Shown here: positions 26,025 to 38,834 of the stretch, piece by piece
Position numbering within the stretch: position 1 is the first letter of the stretch
Layout: the number at the start of each line of letters is the position of its first letter
DNA from: Bretschneidera sinensis
Lineage: Eukaryota; Streptophyta; Magnoliopsida; Brassicales; Akaniaceae
Direction of reading: 5' to 3'
Length of the DNA stretch: 64,000 nucleotides
Assembly: GCA_023935145.1 (NCBI GenBank)
Contig: CM043700.1
Location: 144,811,328 to 144,875,327, forward strand
Position numbers and translations under genes: made by a program
Notes under the pieces: generated by a model
What the model saw: the letters and a program-made list of their open reading frames with translations, nothing else
Databases searched by the model: none
Told to the model about the DNA's origin: nothing

Positions 26025-28848
26025 TATTCTTGTTCTGTACTTTATTTTTCTTAGTCAGGTATCACCGTATCAGTCACCATTGCCTTTCCACCTACGTTTA
26101 ATGGTCCTGTTTTCCTTTTGGGTTTTAACATGAGTTATTGTGATAGATGTTCAGATTTTGCGCCATCTCAACAAGGAAGGTACTGCTGTACTTATAAAAA
26201 AAAAGGGTAGGTTTTTCTGTCCCTTCATTAGAAAAGTAGGGTTAAGTAAAGCCTCTTCAATCATCCTCCCGTGATTCGATGACTGTTGACAGACATGCAG
26301 ACTTAAATCAGGGTAACCCAGTTAGGAAATATGTTTTAGTTGGCATATTTTAGAACCAATTGCTAGCTCCAATTGACTTCTTGGTGCTTTTCTAATAAAT
26401 TTTTTATTTATCAAAAAAAGAATGGTTATTTGTAATGAAAATACTAGAAGACAGGTCCAAGAACTTATCAATCCACTGATGTGGTTTCCTTTAACTATAT
26501 GTAACTAGATATAGGCTGCTCTCTGTAAATCTAAGTTTACCTTATCAGGAACAGAGAAATATTTATTTATTCATGTTGGAAGTTTTCTGTAATTCTTATG
26601 TGTTAAGTTGTTCTTATGTTCTGAATGGATACTTTCTTTTCCTCAAAATTATAATATTTTTCCCAATGAAAACATTCTGTTTGGAGTTTAACTTCTTAAT
26701 TAATGTTTAGATTCTCTAGCAATTGCTTATTGTCTTCAAGGGGGATGCAAGGGGGGACCAGTTGGTTTCAAATCACTTTATATTCTTAGCTTTTGTCCCA
26801 TAAACTTTGGTCAATGTCCATTTCATTCTCTAACAGTTACAGGGACCTTTGTCTGCTATTTTTGTTTTTCTAGATTGTTTGTAAATAATTATTAGTTCTA
26901 TTTTGATCGAAAGGGACATTACTTTCTTTAGCATTTAAGTTTTGAGAAGATTCAGACTCACCACCACTCAGACTGTTAGTGGATGTAAAAGCCTGAAATT
27001 TCCTTACCAAGAGAACTACATATGATATTTTCCTTTTCCATTTCTTCTCCTTGAGATTTCAGATACATTTGTTTTTGCTGATTCAAGGACTAAAATATAG
27101 CTACGTGTAACAATGGGTGTTATCCAGTTTTATCTATTTCCTGTGAGCAATAGAATTTATGTCCGGTGTGATCTTGTATGTTTGCTCTGAATGGTAGGAC
27201 TGTTCTTTTTCCTTTTAGGAGTGAATGATAGGACTGTTTATGTTGTCTTAATTACTTTTGTAAATCTCGTTGGATGTTATTATGATGTTTTCACTTACTC
27301 ATTGTATTTTATCTAAGATAAAGATGGGCGTAAATAAAAAACAGACAGTACCAACGTACATAGGAGAGAGGACCAATGAAATCGCACCAGATAGGCTCGA
27401 AATGGGAAATTTATTTTGTCTCTCCGTGCAGGACAAAAAAATGTAGATTCTTATTGTATGTTTTGATGTGCATGTATCAACGCTCTTTATCTAAAATGTT
27501 GCATCTCCTTTTTTCCCTCCCGAGGATTAGGTGGATATTATTATCTCGTTTTACCCTAATTTATTATTTGCAGGTTATGAAATGTGTTAGAACCAAGGAA
27601 TATACATTTGATTTCTGTTTTATAAGATTAGTGGAAGTTTTAAGGCTTGCATGGTTATGAAGGGTTAAGACTTACAATCTCCAGAGTGGGCTGCCTTGCA
27701 CTTAGTATAGTTTTATGATGTTCATTAGATTTCTTTTAGAGTTTTACATGATTTTTCTTGTTTTATAATGTTTCTTTGATGTCTGCTCTTTTCAGAGGTC
27801 ACTTGAATGACCTAGCTAATTTAGAGTATGATAGAAAATTTGTAGCACAAAACATTTGATTAAGAAGATGCACACCCAGCATCTTAAATGCCTATTCACA
27901 TTTTGTCCTATATTACATATTTTCTTTTATTGGGTTGAGCATCATTTTCTTTTAATAATTTTGTATAATAAATATCCTTTATGTTGAGCTCTGGACAGCA
28001 GCAGTTAGGATGTAAACATCAGAATGTTGAAGTCATCCTTTCAAACTGGCCGTACCGACCCAAAGATTGATAATTAGAAACTCAACACTAAAAGATGATA
28101 AAACAATGGAAACTAAGTGAAATCAACAATTTGTCTAGAATGCATAGAATATTATAATTTTATATGAGAAACGCTTGAAAGTATAAAACTAATTTTATCC
28201 CCTTATTTTAGTTTTAGAGGCATCTTGGATAGATGATGGACTGTGCATAAACCTGCTTCATATTGACACCAATTGCTTAACTTTACTTTCCCTTTATAGA
28301 ATATAGGCTTTTAAGACACATTTGAATTTATTCTCTCTTCACGTAGTTTCTACAGGTTGCATGATCAGAACCATTTGGCTTAGCTGTAGTTTCGGTTTAT
28401 GATTGTCAAAATAGTTTTTGAAACAGTTTTTCGTAAACAATTAAGATGTGGAGCTAAAAATTGTTTTATTGTTTGGTAAAGCAATTGTTCTAACATAAAT
28501 TCAGTTTTTTTAGAACTCTTTTTCCACTTTTGATTCTTTTCGGAAACAATTTTTCTAAAGGCGTTTTGCTTGACTTCTGTTTATAAAGTATGCATGAACC
28601 TGTTTCACTTAGCTTTCAATTACTACTTCTGATCATGTATGAAATAAATAAATTTACTTGGAGAAGCCATCTTCTTCGTGAAGTTTAAAGTAACTGTGGG
28701 GTAAACGATTGATGCAACAGTTCAGTATATGAGTGCTTGTGGGGACGCATGTTTCTGTTTCTTTCTCCTTTTCCCTTTTCGATTATTAAATTTCATTGTC
28801 TCTTGCCAAACAACCACATACACAATTGTTAGCGAGAGGATATCAAGG
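26025..28848. other. Intergenic region between CPBP and MAKR6-like genes
   Basis: The sequence is AT-rich, with only short frames that resemble no family. It includes a LINE 3'-end scrap near 26370-26425 and a gttttt-rich repeat remnant near 28390-28600. No gene was recognised. Confidence 0.5.
26370..26425 (+). mobile_element. LINE 3'-end scrap
   Basis: The text ttcttggtgctttt, then taataaattttttattta, then an A run is the reverse complement of the tail of the LINE at 2992-3380, although diverged. It appears to be a very short, 5'-truncated copy of the same family in plus orientation. Its boundaries are uncertain. Confidence 0.45.
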
Positions 28849-28860
28849 TATATATAAATA
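28849..28860 (+). promoter_or_regulatory. Putative TATA box of the MAKR6-like gene
   Basis: The sequence TATATATAAATA lies about 125 bp before the chosen ATG at 28987, a normal spacing for a plant TATA box plus a 5' UTR of about 90-100 nt. The inference rests on sequence and position only. Confidence 0.45.
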
Positions 28861-28986
28861 CATTGGAGATATATATGTTCCATAAGAAGAAGTCCTTTGC
28901 TGTTAGTTACCCACATTGTAGTCCCATTTTCCCTTCAGAATCTTTTCATCTCTAGTTTTCATACATATCTTCATAGAGTAGAAGCC

Positions 28987-29793
28987 ATGGAAACTTCCCA
29001 GTCTCTCTCCATTGAAAGCTTTTCATATAGTTGGTTAGTAAACCTAAAACCATCTTTAGAAAGCTTAGACAACTCCTTTAGAGCCTCGTTTGATGCATGT
29101 GATGAAGCTTCCTTCATTGAGATGGATCCAAGAATGCCACCCTCCAAGAGATTTTTTAGAAATTCCCAAGATTTTAAGTTTGATTTTCCCATTTCGCAAT
29201 CTCCTCTTACTGTTCATGCAGATGAGCTCTTTTCTGATGGTTATGTAATGCCTTTCTTTGTGGACCGGTTGAAGATGGAAGCATTTGAGGCATCAGATTC
29301 AACTCCAGCTCTGCCTACCTCTTCACATGCGCCAAAGCTCGGGATTCCAACGAGGAAACAAAATAGTAGTTCTTCCTTCAGAAGGTGTCGAAGATTGTCA
29401 AAGCGAATGTTTCTGAAGTACTTGTTTTTCCTTAGGCCATTGTATCAAAGAATTCGCAGAGGCAAATCATCCAGTATCAGCACTGGAAGTGTTGTTGATA
29501 GACGAGCGAAGGTAATGAAGAACTGGGTATATTCAGCAGAAACATCTCCACGGATAAGTGTTGCTTACTCTGCTGATGATTGGCGCAAGTCTTGTGATTC
29601 TGAGAGCTCGATTTATGAGGCTGTTCTCCATTGCAAAAAATCCTTTGGTATGTCAATCTTCTGCTGGTTATATTTGTTAAAATTTTATTTTGGTCATTGT
29701 TAAGGTCTCTTAGTCTTGTCATTAAATAATCTTTCTAGAACGAAATTCAGATTCTGATACTCTTTTATTATTTTGTTATTTACAGGAAAATAA
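28987..29793 (+). CDS. MAKR6: Membrane-associated kinase regulator 6-like protein
   Basis: Two exons, 28987-29647 and 29786-29793, join G|GA AAA TAA and give 222 residues. The ATG at 28987 was chosen because METSQSLSIESFSYSWL matches the usual start of MAKR proteins; the upstream in-frame extension does not look conserved. Around residues 139-160 there is a basic-hydrophobic segment (FLKYLFFLRPLYQRIRR), the membrane-binding type seen in the BKI1/MAKR family. A C-terminal block has DWRKSCDSESSIYEAVLHCK. Family members sit at the plasma membrane and bind receptor kinases, releasing on phosphorylation. The specific partner here is unknown. The second exon contributes only the last codons, which is unusual but fits the splice signals. 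Confidence 0.8.
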
Positions 29794-32700
29794 ATTGGAG
29801 TTTGCTGTATATAAAAGACTTGTGAAAGAAGCAGGAAAAACAAGAAGAGAAAGAAAAGAAAAAAGCAATTGCATATACACATGGGAAGAGAGGAAATGAG
29901 AGATGTCAAGAAGATGATCAACCACTTGTTCTTTGTCTTTTCTTTTCTTCATCTGGGATGATAATGTAAATTTTATCCTTTTAGGGAGTAAGAAGCTGTG
30001 TGGATTGTTGGCCATGGAATTGTGGCCTGAAGGAGAAAAAGACTGATGGCTATATTAAAGTTTTGATTCTGTCTTTTTCTTTATAGGAGGAAAACTACCA
30101 CCTACAAAGGAATCTCTCCTTTATTCATGTAAAGCTTTAATTCAATGAAATCAGGATAATTTGTTTTTTCATGGTATATTTCTCTTTCTATGGGAATTGG
30201 TTGACAAGGTTTAGCTGCAGGACCATACAAATGTGATGAAAATAGATGAATAATGGTATTAATGATGATGATGAAATTTTTGTTTTTTTTTTTTTTTTGT
30301 TTCAAGTTCCTCAAGTTCTGTTGAAAGCCTTATCTGATTTAAATGATATGGGTTCTGAGAAGAGCGCTGCTAGAGGAACCTCAATTTTTGTCGCCCTTTT
30401 GTATTACTCGGATAGTTAACTAGTAACGGGCGACACTTGTAGGAACTTGAATGGTAAATTACCATTTTAACTTCTTAAAAAAAATATTGTTTGGCACTGT
30501 AGTGAGTGAATTGAGGTTTTTGATTGGGTGTTGGTGTGAAAGTTAAAAACGAGTGGCAGGATTGGGGATTCCAATATCTTTGCCCTTCTAAGAAGTGAGA
30601 ATTTTAAGTTCTAATTAACACAGGTCTAGTGTGCTTGTGGAACAGGAGCTCGCTGGATTTGGCCATGACAGTCAGCATAGATCTGAAAACACTGATTTCA
30701 TGCTCTAATATCTAATTATCAGAACTCCAGCTCTTTCTGTAAAGCTACACAAAACAAAAATCATCCAAAATTTTGTATGTATATATTGTAAGAAATCAAT
30801 GTGAATAATTAAAAAAAAAAAGGAATTTACTTGATAAATCAGATATCTTAACTACTCAACTTTCTCAGCGTCCCCATTTTAGTTATTTTTTTCTTTTCAA
30901 CTCTGTCGATTGCCTAGAAAATGGTCCAAGCAAAAGGTTCTTCTTTTGTCTTTTCAGGGTATACAATTCAAAGCAAGGAAACGTATAAAATTGGCAAAGA
31001 GCAAGGTATAGCATAAGCTTTGTTCTTGAGCAAGCTTTTTGATTCCATTGGTTTTATGGAGGGACATGTCCCATGTATTTTGGCCTTATTTTAAGTAATC
31101 AGTAGTTTTGTAGACCCTCCTCAATCATCCCTTCAACTGATCATTGTAACACAATCATAGATGGAGTTTTTTTCTGCCCATATCTTCTGCAGCAGCATTG
31201 CTGGTTACGTTTTCTTGTGCTACACAATAATATTATAGTGAAAAATACATGCAAATAAAAAATATTATAGTGAAAATTGCTTATATTATATACTAAGTAA
31301 GCAACTTTGATGCTCAAATTGATAAGAATTTAATGTTGAAAAACAACCATGGAGAATGGCAATTCACCCTAAAAGATATACACAGAGTTGCAGCCACATC
31401 ATTCTGCTTTATCTAGCTTCTAAAAGTAAGTTTCTGCATAAAGGGATCTGCATACTTAACAGCAATCATTGTTAATGTTTTCAATAACGGTACATTACAA
31501 GACTGTAAGATCCTCCAAACAGCAACCAGACTAGGACAGTACGAACGTTTTGATTCGCTAATTATGCGAAAAACAAATGATTGATGTGTTGACACCAAAA
31601 GTGTTGTTAGAATAGCTATTGGTAAAAGTGTTGAGTTAAAAGAAAAATTGTGATAAAATGCTGTCTAACAAATTTATATCATCAATAGGTAAATTTTCAG
31701 TTTTTGGGTCAGAAGCTAAAAAAACTCAGTTCCACTTTTGGACCAAAATTAGCTTTTTAAGGTGTTTTCTGCTTCTGCTTAGAAGCAGATGAAAAAACAT
31801 ACCTTTTGCCTCTGTTAAGAGTGTTACTCGCCATCCAAAATTACTGCTAGAAGCTAGGTCAAACTGACACTAAAGCATATTTTTGGATCAAACCAAGCTT
31901 CAAAGGTCATTCTGTTCAGGTCACAGTAAAAGCTTCTGGTCCCCTAAGCCTTGTCTCCCTATGCAAATGGGTAGTACACTTTATCACATGCGCATTCCGT
32001 TAAATCTTGAACTAAAACAGCGAACCCATTTGCGTTTAACAATAAACCCAAATTTTTTTATCTGGCATAATTTTAGCCAGTAGAGTAGCAAGTACATCAC
32101 ATGTCAACAAGCAGTATAGGGAGACATTGACAAAATGTGCCAGGAGAAAGGCCAAAGGTTTCATAACATTGATTTTTTTATTTCTATCTACTTCCTTTTG
32201 TCTTCCTTTTTGGATTTTCTGCCTTTCTCCACAAAAGAAAGCAGCCTGTGTAGTGGGGACCGAAACCTCATACATGCTACTTGTCGCTGCTATTGATTCG
32301 TTAGTCACTGTAGCTATTAACGAGACACCACCCATGTCAAAACAGTGATTGTCATTTAAAAACATCACATTCACACTGAGCTGCCAAGATGAGGATATGG
32401 GCATTTTGTGATAATGTCCCCAAAAATATTGAGGACATAATCTTTAACGTGGAAACACAACCTTAATTGGGATGGATGATATTGTTGAAAAAACAATGCA
32501 AATACCCAACAAGGAAATGTGTCTGAACACAAGAATTTATCCAGTTTGTTGTGTTGTTGAGTTCACGTTAAGGGCCATAGCTGTGGGAGGTTATGGAATT
32601 CAGACCAAGATTTCACTCAATTAAGCAGGTTATCAGACCAAGATTTTTCATTGATTTTTAAAAGTCATGTCCAGTTGCACACAACAGATTAAGCTAATTA

Positions 32701-33555
32701 CATCAAGAGTAAGACTGGCTTATTATTAAGGTAGAGGTTCCATTTTTATTGCATATTTGAAATGAATATCCTCTCTTTTTTTACCACATGAGAGGGATAT
32801 AGGTACTCTAGCTGCAACTCAAGTATCTATATAATGATGGGTATGCAAATTATTGTATAAACAAAATGAATCAGTAAGCACTAAATCTAAGTAATCTTGA
32901 TTATTGACTGATATTTAAAGATAACTTTCTTGCCAAGACAGTGGCTTTAAGAAGGCTTACTAATTTGGAATCAGTTGAAGAGGGGATTGAAGCAAGCAGG
33001 CCAGGGGACAGAGACAATGTTGTACACCGTTTGTCGGGTGAATTCACCTTCAGGTCATTGTTAAAACTTTCAGGACAATGAATAATACATAACAACCTCT
33101 TTCTGTTCAGAGATTGTATTGGCACTGAATATTCATTGCTAGCGTCTATGTCAATGAGTTGTTTGGCTCTTATTATTTTTTAGAAGATAATGGCTACAAA
33201 CAACAAGACAATAAATCATGCTATCCTTTCAGGGTACATCATCATCATGAATTTTGAAGATATACTGAGAGTGAACAAAATGAAACAGATACTATTAGCT
33301 TTGATTTGCATCTTTCTCTGTTAACAGACCAATTATTCCCTCAGTGCATGAAAGATTAGGGGAACCAAGACATTTTCCCTATATTATAAGTGTATTTATC
33401 TGAGCTAATGCAGGAATGTCCTTGCTTGAATTGGGATAAAGCCCTCATGTTAATGAAATGTAGAATTTACAAATCCAACAAGAAACTAAAAATGATATGA
33501 GAAAGAATCACAATTTGGACTAAAGCAATAGGTTCTCAGCTCAACAACTTGATCA
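29794..33555. other. Intergenic region 3' of the MAKR6-like gene
   Basis: The first 300 bases are the probable 3' UTR. The rest is AT-rich with short frames that match nothing recognised. A segment near 31660-31850 containing tctgcttctgcttagaagcag looks like a decayed fold-back repeat. No gene is supported. Confidence 0.5.
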
Positions 33556-33775
33556 TCCATTATGTTTGGATCGAGGGAAAGGAGAGGATAATAGTATCCT
33601 TCCAAATTCTCTCATTTCCTCTCCCTACAAACTCCCAAACAAGAGGGAATTACCAAAAAACACTGAAGGGATTTGGAGAGAGAAAAGATACTCCTCCGAA
33701 TCCTCTCATTTCCATTAAGAAAAACTCTTAATCTTCCTCTCATTTACTCTCACTCCCCTCCATCCAGACGGGGGA
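33556..33775. mobile_element. Fold-back MITE-like element
   Basis: The left end reads tttggatcgagggaaaggagagg. The right end reads cccctccatccagacgggg, an imperfect inverted copy, with purine-rich left and pyrimidine-rich right arms. No coding capacity is present. It resembles the common plant MITE class whose ends read GTTTGGATGGAGGG. The exact ends and target duplication were not resolved. Confidence 0.55.
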
Positions 33776-33851
33776 CTGATCAGTGAAATCACAAAAAGCA
33801 GCTATGTAAATCTTTAACGTGATCATTATACTCGCTTCTGGATTGGGGCAT

Positions 33852-34042
33852 TGTAAGGACTATGGACACCACATATCTCCACATTGGTATGATATTGTCC
33901 ACTTTTGGCCTAAGCCCTCATGGATTTGCTCTTGGGTTTTTACCCAAAAGGCCTCATACCAATGGAGATATTTGTCCATCCTTATATACCCATGATCCTC
34001 CCCACTTCTAGCCAATGTGGGACTTTGGTTGTATACCCAACA
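33852..34042 (-). repeat. 3' LTR-A (191 bp)
   Basis: On the minus strand it runs TGTTGGGTATAC...CCTTACA, with TG/CA ends. It contains a TATATAAG box and matches 38835-39024 over its whole length with about 4 percent difference. A G-rich polypurine tract (GAGGGGAGGA) lies immediately 5' of it on the minus strand. Confidence 0.85.
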
Positions 34043-34361
34043 ATCCTCCCCTCGAACAAAAGACCACCGAGCCTCCACTCAAACAATCATTCATCCGTCC
34101 ACTCTCTACCAACCAGGATTCTCCACTCCACTGCGTTGGAGCACACACCTTACATGGAGCACCACCTACCTCGAGAGCTTGCTCTATCCCAGGTCAACTC
34201 CTTTTCACCGTGTTATGACCAGGACACGTCCATGAAGAATCTGGAGCACACCGCCTGTCAAACCGAGCTCAATCCACGGATCTCATCGTGATCTAACCTG
34301 GGCTCACCACCTTTTGTTCGGCATTCCGAGGATTCATCCACATGGCTAACTCCGGGGCATG

Positions 34362-34373
34362 GCTCTGATACCA
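34362..34373 (-). promoter_or_regulatory. Second, internal primer-binding site
   Basis: The same 12-base tRNA-Met complement, TGGTATCAGAGC, occurs two bases after the end of putative LTR-B on the minus strand. A primer-binding site at this place, near the 3' end of the composite element, is not expected in a simple retrotransposon. Confidence 0.8.
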
Positions 34374-34375
34374 CT

Positions 34376-35333
34376 TGTAAATTATCACCTTGACAAGATG
34401 CCCAGGTGGTGATCTTCCAAACACCCAAGTCTTGAATGACTTGTAGAAAGAAAACAGCAATCGAACACAAGAAAAAAAAATCAAAGAAAGAAAAGAAGAC
34501 AAGTAATTTGTTGTCGAGGTTCGGCAATGTGCTTACGTCCCCGTGAGTTCCTCCGAACTCTCTGCACTATCTCAATGGTTCTTACAAAGTTACAGCAATC
34601 CACTTCAAGAATCCAAGTTCTTGAAGAAACAAGAAGAGAACTAGAAAGTGATAGTCCTATTACAAAGTTTTCTATCAATTCTATACTATCCTCTCTTCTT
34701 TACAACCAGTCTAACAAAGAGTCCCTCTTGTGTTTGTCACTCTACACAATTCTCTCTAAGTGTTTACAATGATCTCACAATGTCACAAATCTCTCTTGTA
34801 TGTGTGTTGTATATCTTGTTGTAGTGTTGTGAAAATGAGGCTTGAGAACCTCTTTTATAGCCTTTCACTTCTTGGACATTCTTGTGAATCAATCTCCACC
34901 CTTTGATCATGATCCTCACTTAATCATGGCCTTTTATCATTCTCCAAGTGGTGCTGTGCGTTTTGGACTTGCGCACACACTTTTGGAGAGCCTTGAAGCC
35001 TGCTGCCCAAGTGTGCAGCAATGTGCCTGGGCGGTGCGGCACTGGGCATGGGCGGTGCGGCGCTGGAGTTGTCCCTGAGGGCGTGCATGCTGTGAGGCGC
35101 GGCGCTAGGCGTGCGCACTGCGCCCTGACCTGATGCTGCTGCCTTCTGATGCTGTGCGCACATGCTTCTGCTGCTGTACAGAAGTGCGCATGGTCTTCCC
35201 TTGCTCCAAATTGATGCACACACATGTGTGCAGCCATTAGACTTGCTGAACTTTGATACTCCACCTTTGGTTTAGATTTTAACCATCCTTAGACCATGTT
35301 TGGATATGTTTGAAACTTAGACAAATAACAACA
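34376..35333 (-). repeat. Putative LTR-B of the copia element (single copy)
   Basis: On the minus strand it begins TGTTGTTATTTG after a polypurine-like AAAGGTAGAGAT and ends AATTTACA before a primer-binding site. A TATA box (TATAAAAG) lies at 34859-34852 with a plausible R region after it. The 5' part (about 34950-35230) is strikingly GC-rich. The outer boundary is uncertain, because two other purine-rich tracts occur near 35262-35275 and 34895-34910. Confidence 0.55.
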
Positions 35334-35439
35334 ATCTCTACCTTTGTCTAAGTGTTCAAAAACCTGAACCATTGTGCAGAAAGCTTCGGGATCCAAACTC
35401 ATCTGGAGTTACCAATTAACCAACTCCATTCCTAAGAAG

Positions 35440-38400
35440 TCCAAGGCAATGATTGGACCTTCTTAGAGGTAGAACCTTGGTGCCTAAATCTGCAGGACTT
35501 TTCTCTGTGGTCTTCTTGTCAACATGAATACATCCTTTTCGTACCATTTTCTAGAATGTAATGATACCAAACATCCATATGCTCTGTCCCCTCATGGAAC
35601 ACCGGATTCCTTCACAAGTTCCCCGCACTTTGGTTATCCAAAGATACCACCACCTGCTCTTTTAGGACCTCCCACTCATCCAACAACCTTTTGCACCCCA
35701 TAGCCTCCTTTATGGCTTCCGTAGCCGCTATGCATTTTGCCCTGGTTGTTATGAGTGCTACCATTGGCTGCCACTGAGCCTCCATGTACCTCAGCAACCA
35801 CTTTATTCCAAGCCAACGCTCTTTTCTGGGATTACTCACACATTTGCTGAAAACATCCATTGCCCAAGAAACATTTGACCTGTTTCTCTTCCTTTCCCAG
35901 ATGATTCTCCTCATCCCAATGATCTTTTGTGCAAGACTGAGATCCTTCCTCTCAAACTCCTCACTGAGTTGAGATGTAAACCTTTCCATCCTCTTCCTGC
36001 TGTTCCAAACTAACAGCCCATCAATGACATAGGTGAGGATACTCACCATCTTCTCCACCTTGTGTCCAGGTGAGAAAGTTTCTGTGAAACCTATGTCTCC
36101 TCTTCTCGTGAACCCATTCGCCACCAGTCTAGCCTTGTTCCGGACTTCATCTCTTGGAGGGCACCCTTCTTTGATCTTGTAAGTGCACTTACATTCCACA
36201 ACTTTCTGATTTCCTAGAATTTTCACCAATTCCCAGAAGTTGTTCTTCCTCAAAGAATCCATTTCTTCCTCCATAGCTAGCTGCCACTTTGACGAATCCT
36301 TACACTCCATGGCCACCGTGTAAGTTTCTTGTCCACTCATCTCTCCTTCTGTCCAAGGAGCTGCTGCATCCGCAAACCCACATCTTGAAGGTGGTCCGAC
36401 CAGCCTTCTTTCCCGGTCTCTTATGAGCTGAAAGTCCTTCTGACTTGTTGCAGCATCCTCTTCTTGTTCAGCCTCTTCTTGAGTTTCTCGAGCTTGGCAA
36501 TCATCCAAGGACTCTACCTGGTCTGAACCCTCTTGCTTCCTTTGCTCTACCTGAACAGAATCTCCCTTGATGCTATGCTCAACAATTTCTGAATTAGTAT
36601 GCTCACTAGCCCCTGCAGGGTTAGTTTTCTCCTAGTAGGGAAATAATAATTCATTAAAGACAACATCCCTACTTATTATGAGTTTAAAACCTTCTTTTTC
36701 TAAGGACCACAACCTGTACCCCTTAGCTCCTTCCCCATATCCTAGAAACACATATTTTCTAGATCTTGGGCTAAGCTTATCCTCCTTTTGGAGTGCATAC
36801 ACAGCACACCCAAAAGTCCTAAGGTTGTCCAACTCAGGGGGTTTTCCACTCCACAACTCTTTGGGAGTCTTATGGTATACAATCCTAGAGGGTGATATAT
36901 TAATCAAATATGCAGCTGTAGCTACAGTTTCTCCCCAAAAACATTTGAGTAATCCGGATTTATTTAACATGCACCTAACCTTTTCCCTAAGGGTTTTATT
37001 CATCCACTCAGCAACTCCACTTTGCTGGGGTGTTTTTACAACCGTCCTATATCTTAGAATGCCATTTAATTTACAGAATTTATCAAAATCCTTGTTGCAA
37101 AATTCTAAGCCATTATCGATTCTTAAAGCTTTAACTACCCTACCAGTTTGGGTTTCCAACAATTTCTTCCACACAACAAATTTATTCAAGGCATCAGATT
37201 TATTCCTAAGCAAATAAACCCACACTCTTCTTGAATAATCATCAATTAAAGACAGAAAGTAAAAGTTACCTCCTTGTGTTGGTGTTCTTGCTGGTCCCCA
37301 AAGGTCCGAATGAATGTAATCAAGGATCCCCTTAGACTTGTGCACTCCGGTGTTGAAGCTGACCCGGTGTTGCTTCCCAAGAACACAGCTCTCACAGAAA
37401 TCCAGTTTTTCTACTTTGTCACCACTAAGTAGACCTTCCTCGCTAAGCACTTGCAGACCCTTTTCGCTCATGTGTCCCAAGCAAGTGTGCCAAAGGGCTG
37501 CCTTATCCAGCTCAGCCATCAAGCTTGCTGCTTGATCATTGGTTTCTGTTTCTCCGATCATCTCATAGAGTCCATCGTTTCTTGCTGCCTTGATCACTAC
37601 CAAAGATCCCTTGGCCACCTTGATCTTTCCTCCCTCTAATTTGCATGTGTACCCCATGGAATCCAGCTGCCCCAATGAGATCAAGTTCCTCTTCAAATCT
37701 GAAAGATATCTTACATTTCGCAGCAGCCTTGTGACTCCATTAAACATCCTCAATTGGATGTCTCCAATCCCTCTTACTTGGCAAGAATTGTCATTCCCCA
37801 AGAAGACCCTTCCTTCATTGATCTCCTTGAAATTCTTGAACCATTCTTTGTGAGGGCACATATGGTAGGTGCACCCGGAATCAAGAATCCATTTTCCACT
37901 GCCTTGCCTTCTGCTCACATTTGAGCACACAACAAGAACCTCATCTTGCTGTTCTCCCTTGGTAACCGAAGCCTCTCCATTGTTCATATGGCTTCTCCTC
38001 TCATCCCATAACCTCTTCTTGCAGTCTTTCTTGAAATGGCCCTCCTTATTGCAGTAGAAGCATCTCCTTCCTCCTCCATATCTTGTCTTGGAGTGGGATC
38101 TCCCATGGCTCTGCCCTCTACCTCTTGATTTCTCCCGGTAGCTGCATTGGTTGCTGCTGCCATTCCGAGCTGCTGGCCTTCCTCTTACGAACAACCCTTC
38201 ACCACTTGATGTCTCCTTCATCTTGGCTTTGAAATCATGTGCCCTTATGGCATTGATCACAATCTCCTTTGTCAAAGAATCCCTTCCATACTCAATTGCA
38301 TTAATCAAATTATCAAAGCAATCTGGAAGTGAATTTAATAAAATGACAGCCAATTGTTCATCCGGAAAAGTAATGCTACAGCTATTCAAATCTTGAACTA

Positions 38401-38593
38401 GCTTGTTAAAGACATCAAGATTATCTTGCAACTCCTTACTAGGATCCATTTTAAAAGCAAAGATTCTTTTAAGAAGATAAATTTTGTTAGCCAAGTCCAC
38501 TTTCTGCTGCATTAGAACCGCCTTGATCTTCCACTTCCATAGGGCAAAGTCCTCATTTCCATCAAACTTCTCCGCACAGAATTTTGAAGCCAT
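35440..38593 (-). pseudogene. Copia gag-pol with in-frame deletions
   Basis: A single frame runs from ATG 38593 to 35612, interrupted only by TAG at 36634-36632. In order it holds gag, a CCHC knuckle (CFYCNKEGHFKKDC), protease (WILDSGCTYHMCP), a GAG-pre-integrase segment and an integrase core with D (DDYSRR), D (IDNGLEF) and E (GVAEWMNKTL). After these come reverse transcriptase and RNase H remains. Gag lacks about 65 residues that the second element in this window has, joined in frame at QQKVDLANKIY. Reverse transcriptase is also internally deleted: the catalytic YVDD region reads YVIDGLL, and the palm, part of the connection and much of RNase H are missing, again mostly in frame. Degraded RNase H text continues to about 35440 (SPADLGTKV). 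It cannot encode an active reverse transcriptase. Confidence 0.85.
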
Positions 38594-38821
38594 CTTTTGC
38601 GGACAAGATCCCAGATTTGTGCACTAACCACAACTGCTTTCTTTAACTTCAAGAACACAGATCGAAGATGGATCTTTAACACCGTTCTTGAATCAACCTT
38701 CAAGAACACGACCGGATCTTGATCTTTACACCGTTCTTGATTCACCCAAGAAGTTTGATCTTTGATTCTTGGAGTCTTGGCTCCGTACCTTCTACTTCTT
38801 GTTCCGATAACCAGCTGCTGT

Positions 38822-38833
38822 GCTCTGATACCA
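38822..38833 (-). promoter_or_regulatory. Primer-binding site (initiator tRNA-Met)
   Basis: On the minus strand TGGTATCAGAGC is complementary to the 3' end of plant initiator methionine tRNA. It lies one base after the 5' LTR-A and before the copia gag start at 38593. Confidence 0.85.
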
Positions 38834-38834
38834 C

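Noticed and set aside
34920..35264. Ala/His-rich open frames in the GC-rich part of LTR-B
   Set aside because: Low-complexity translation of a GC-rich segment, open in several frames on both strands, inside a presumed LTR.
36632..36634. Programmed stop readthrough between integrase and reverse transcriptase parts of the composite element
   Set aside because: Copia elements normally use one uninterrupted frame and no readthrough context was recognised; a single nonsense mutation is simpler.
36678..38396. Plus-strand open frames of 60-180 codons
   Set aside because: Antisense shadows of the minus-strand copia gag-pol.
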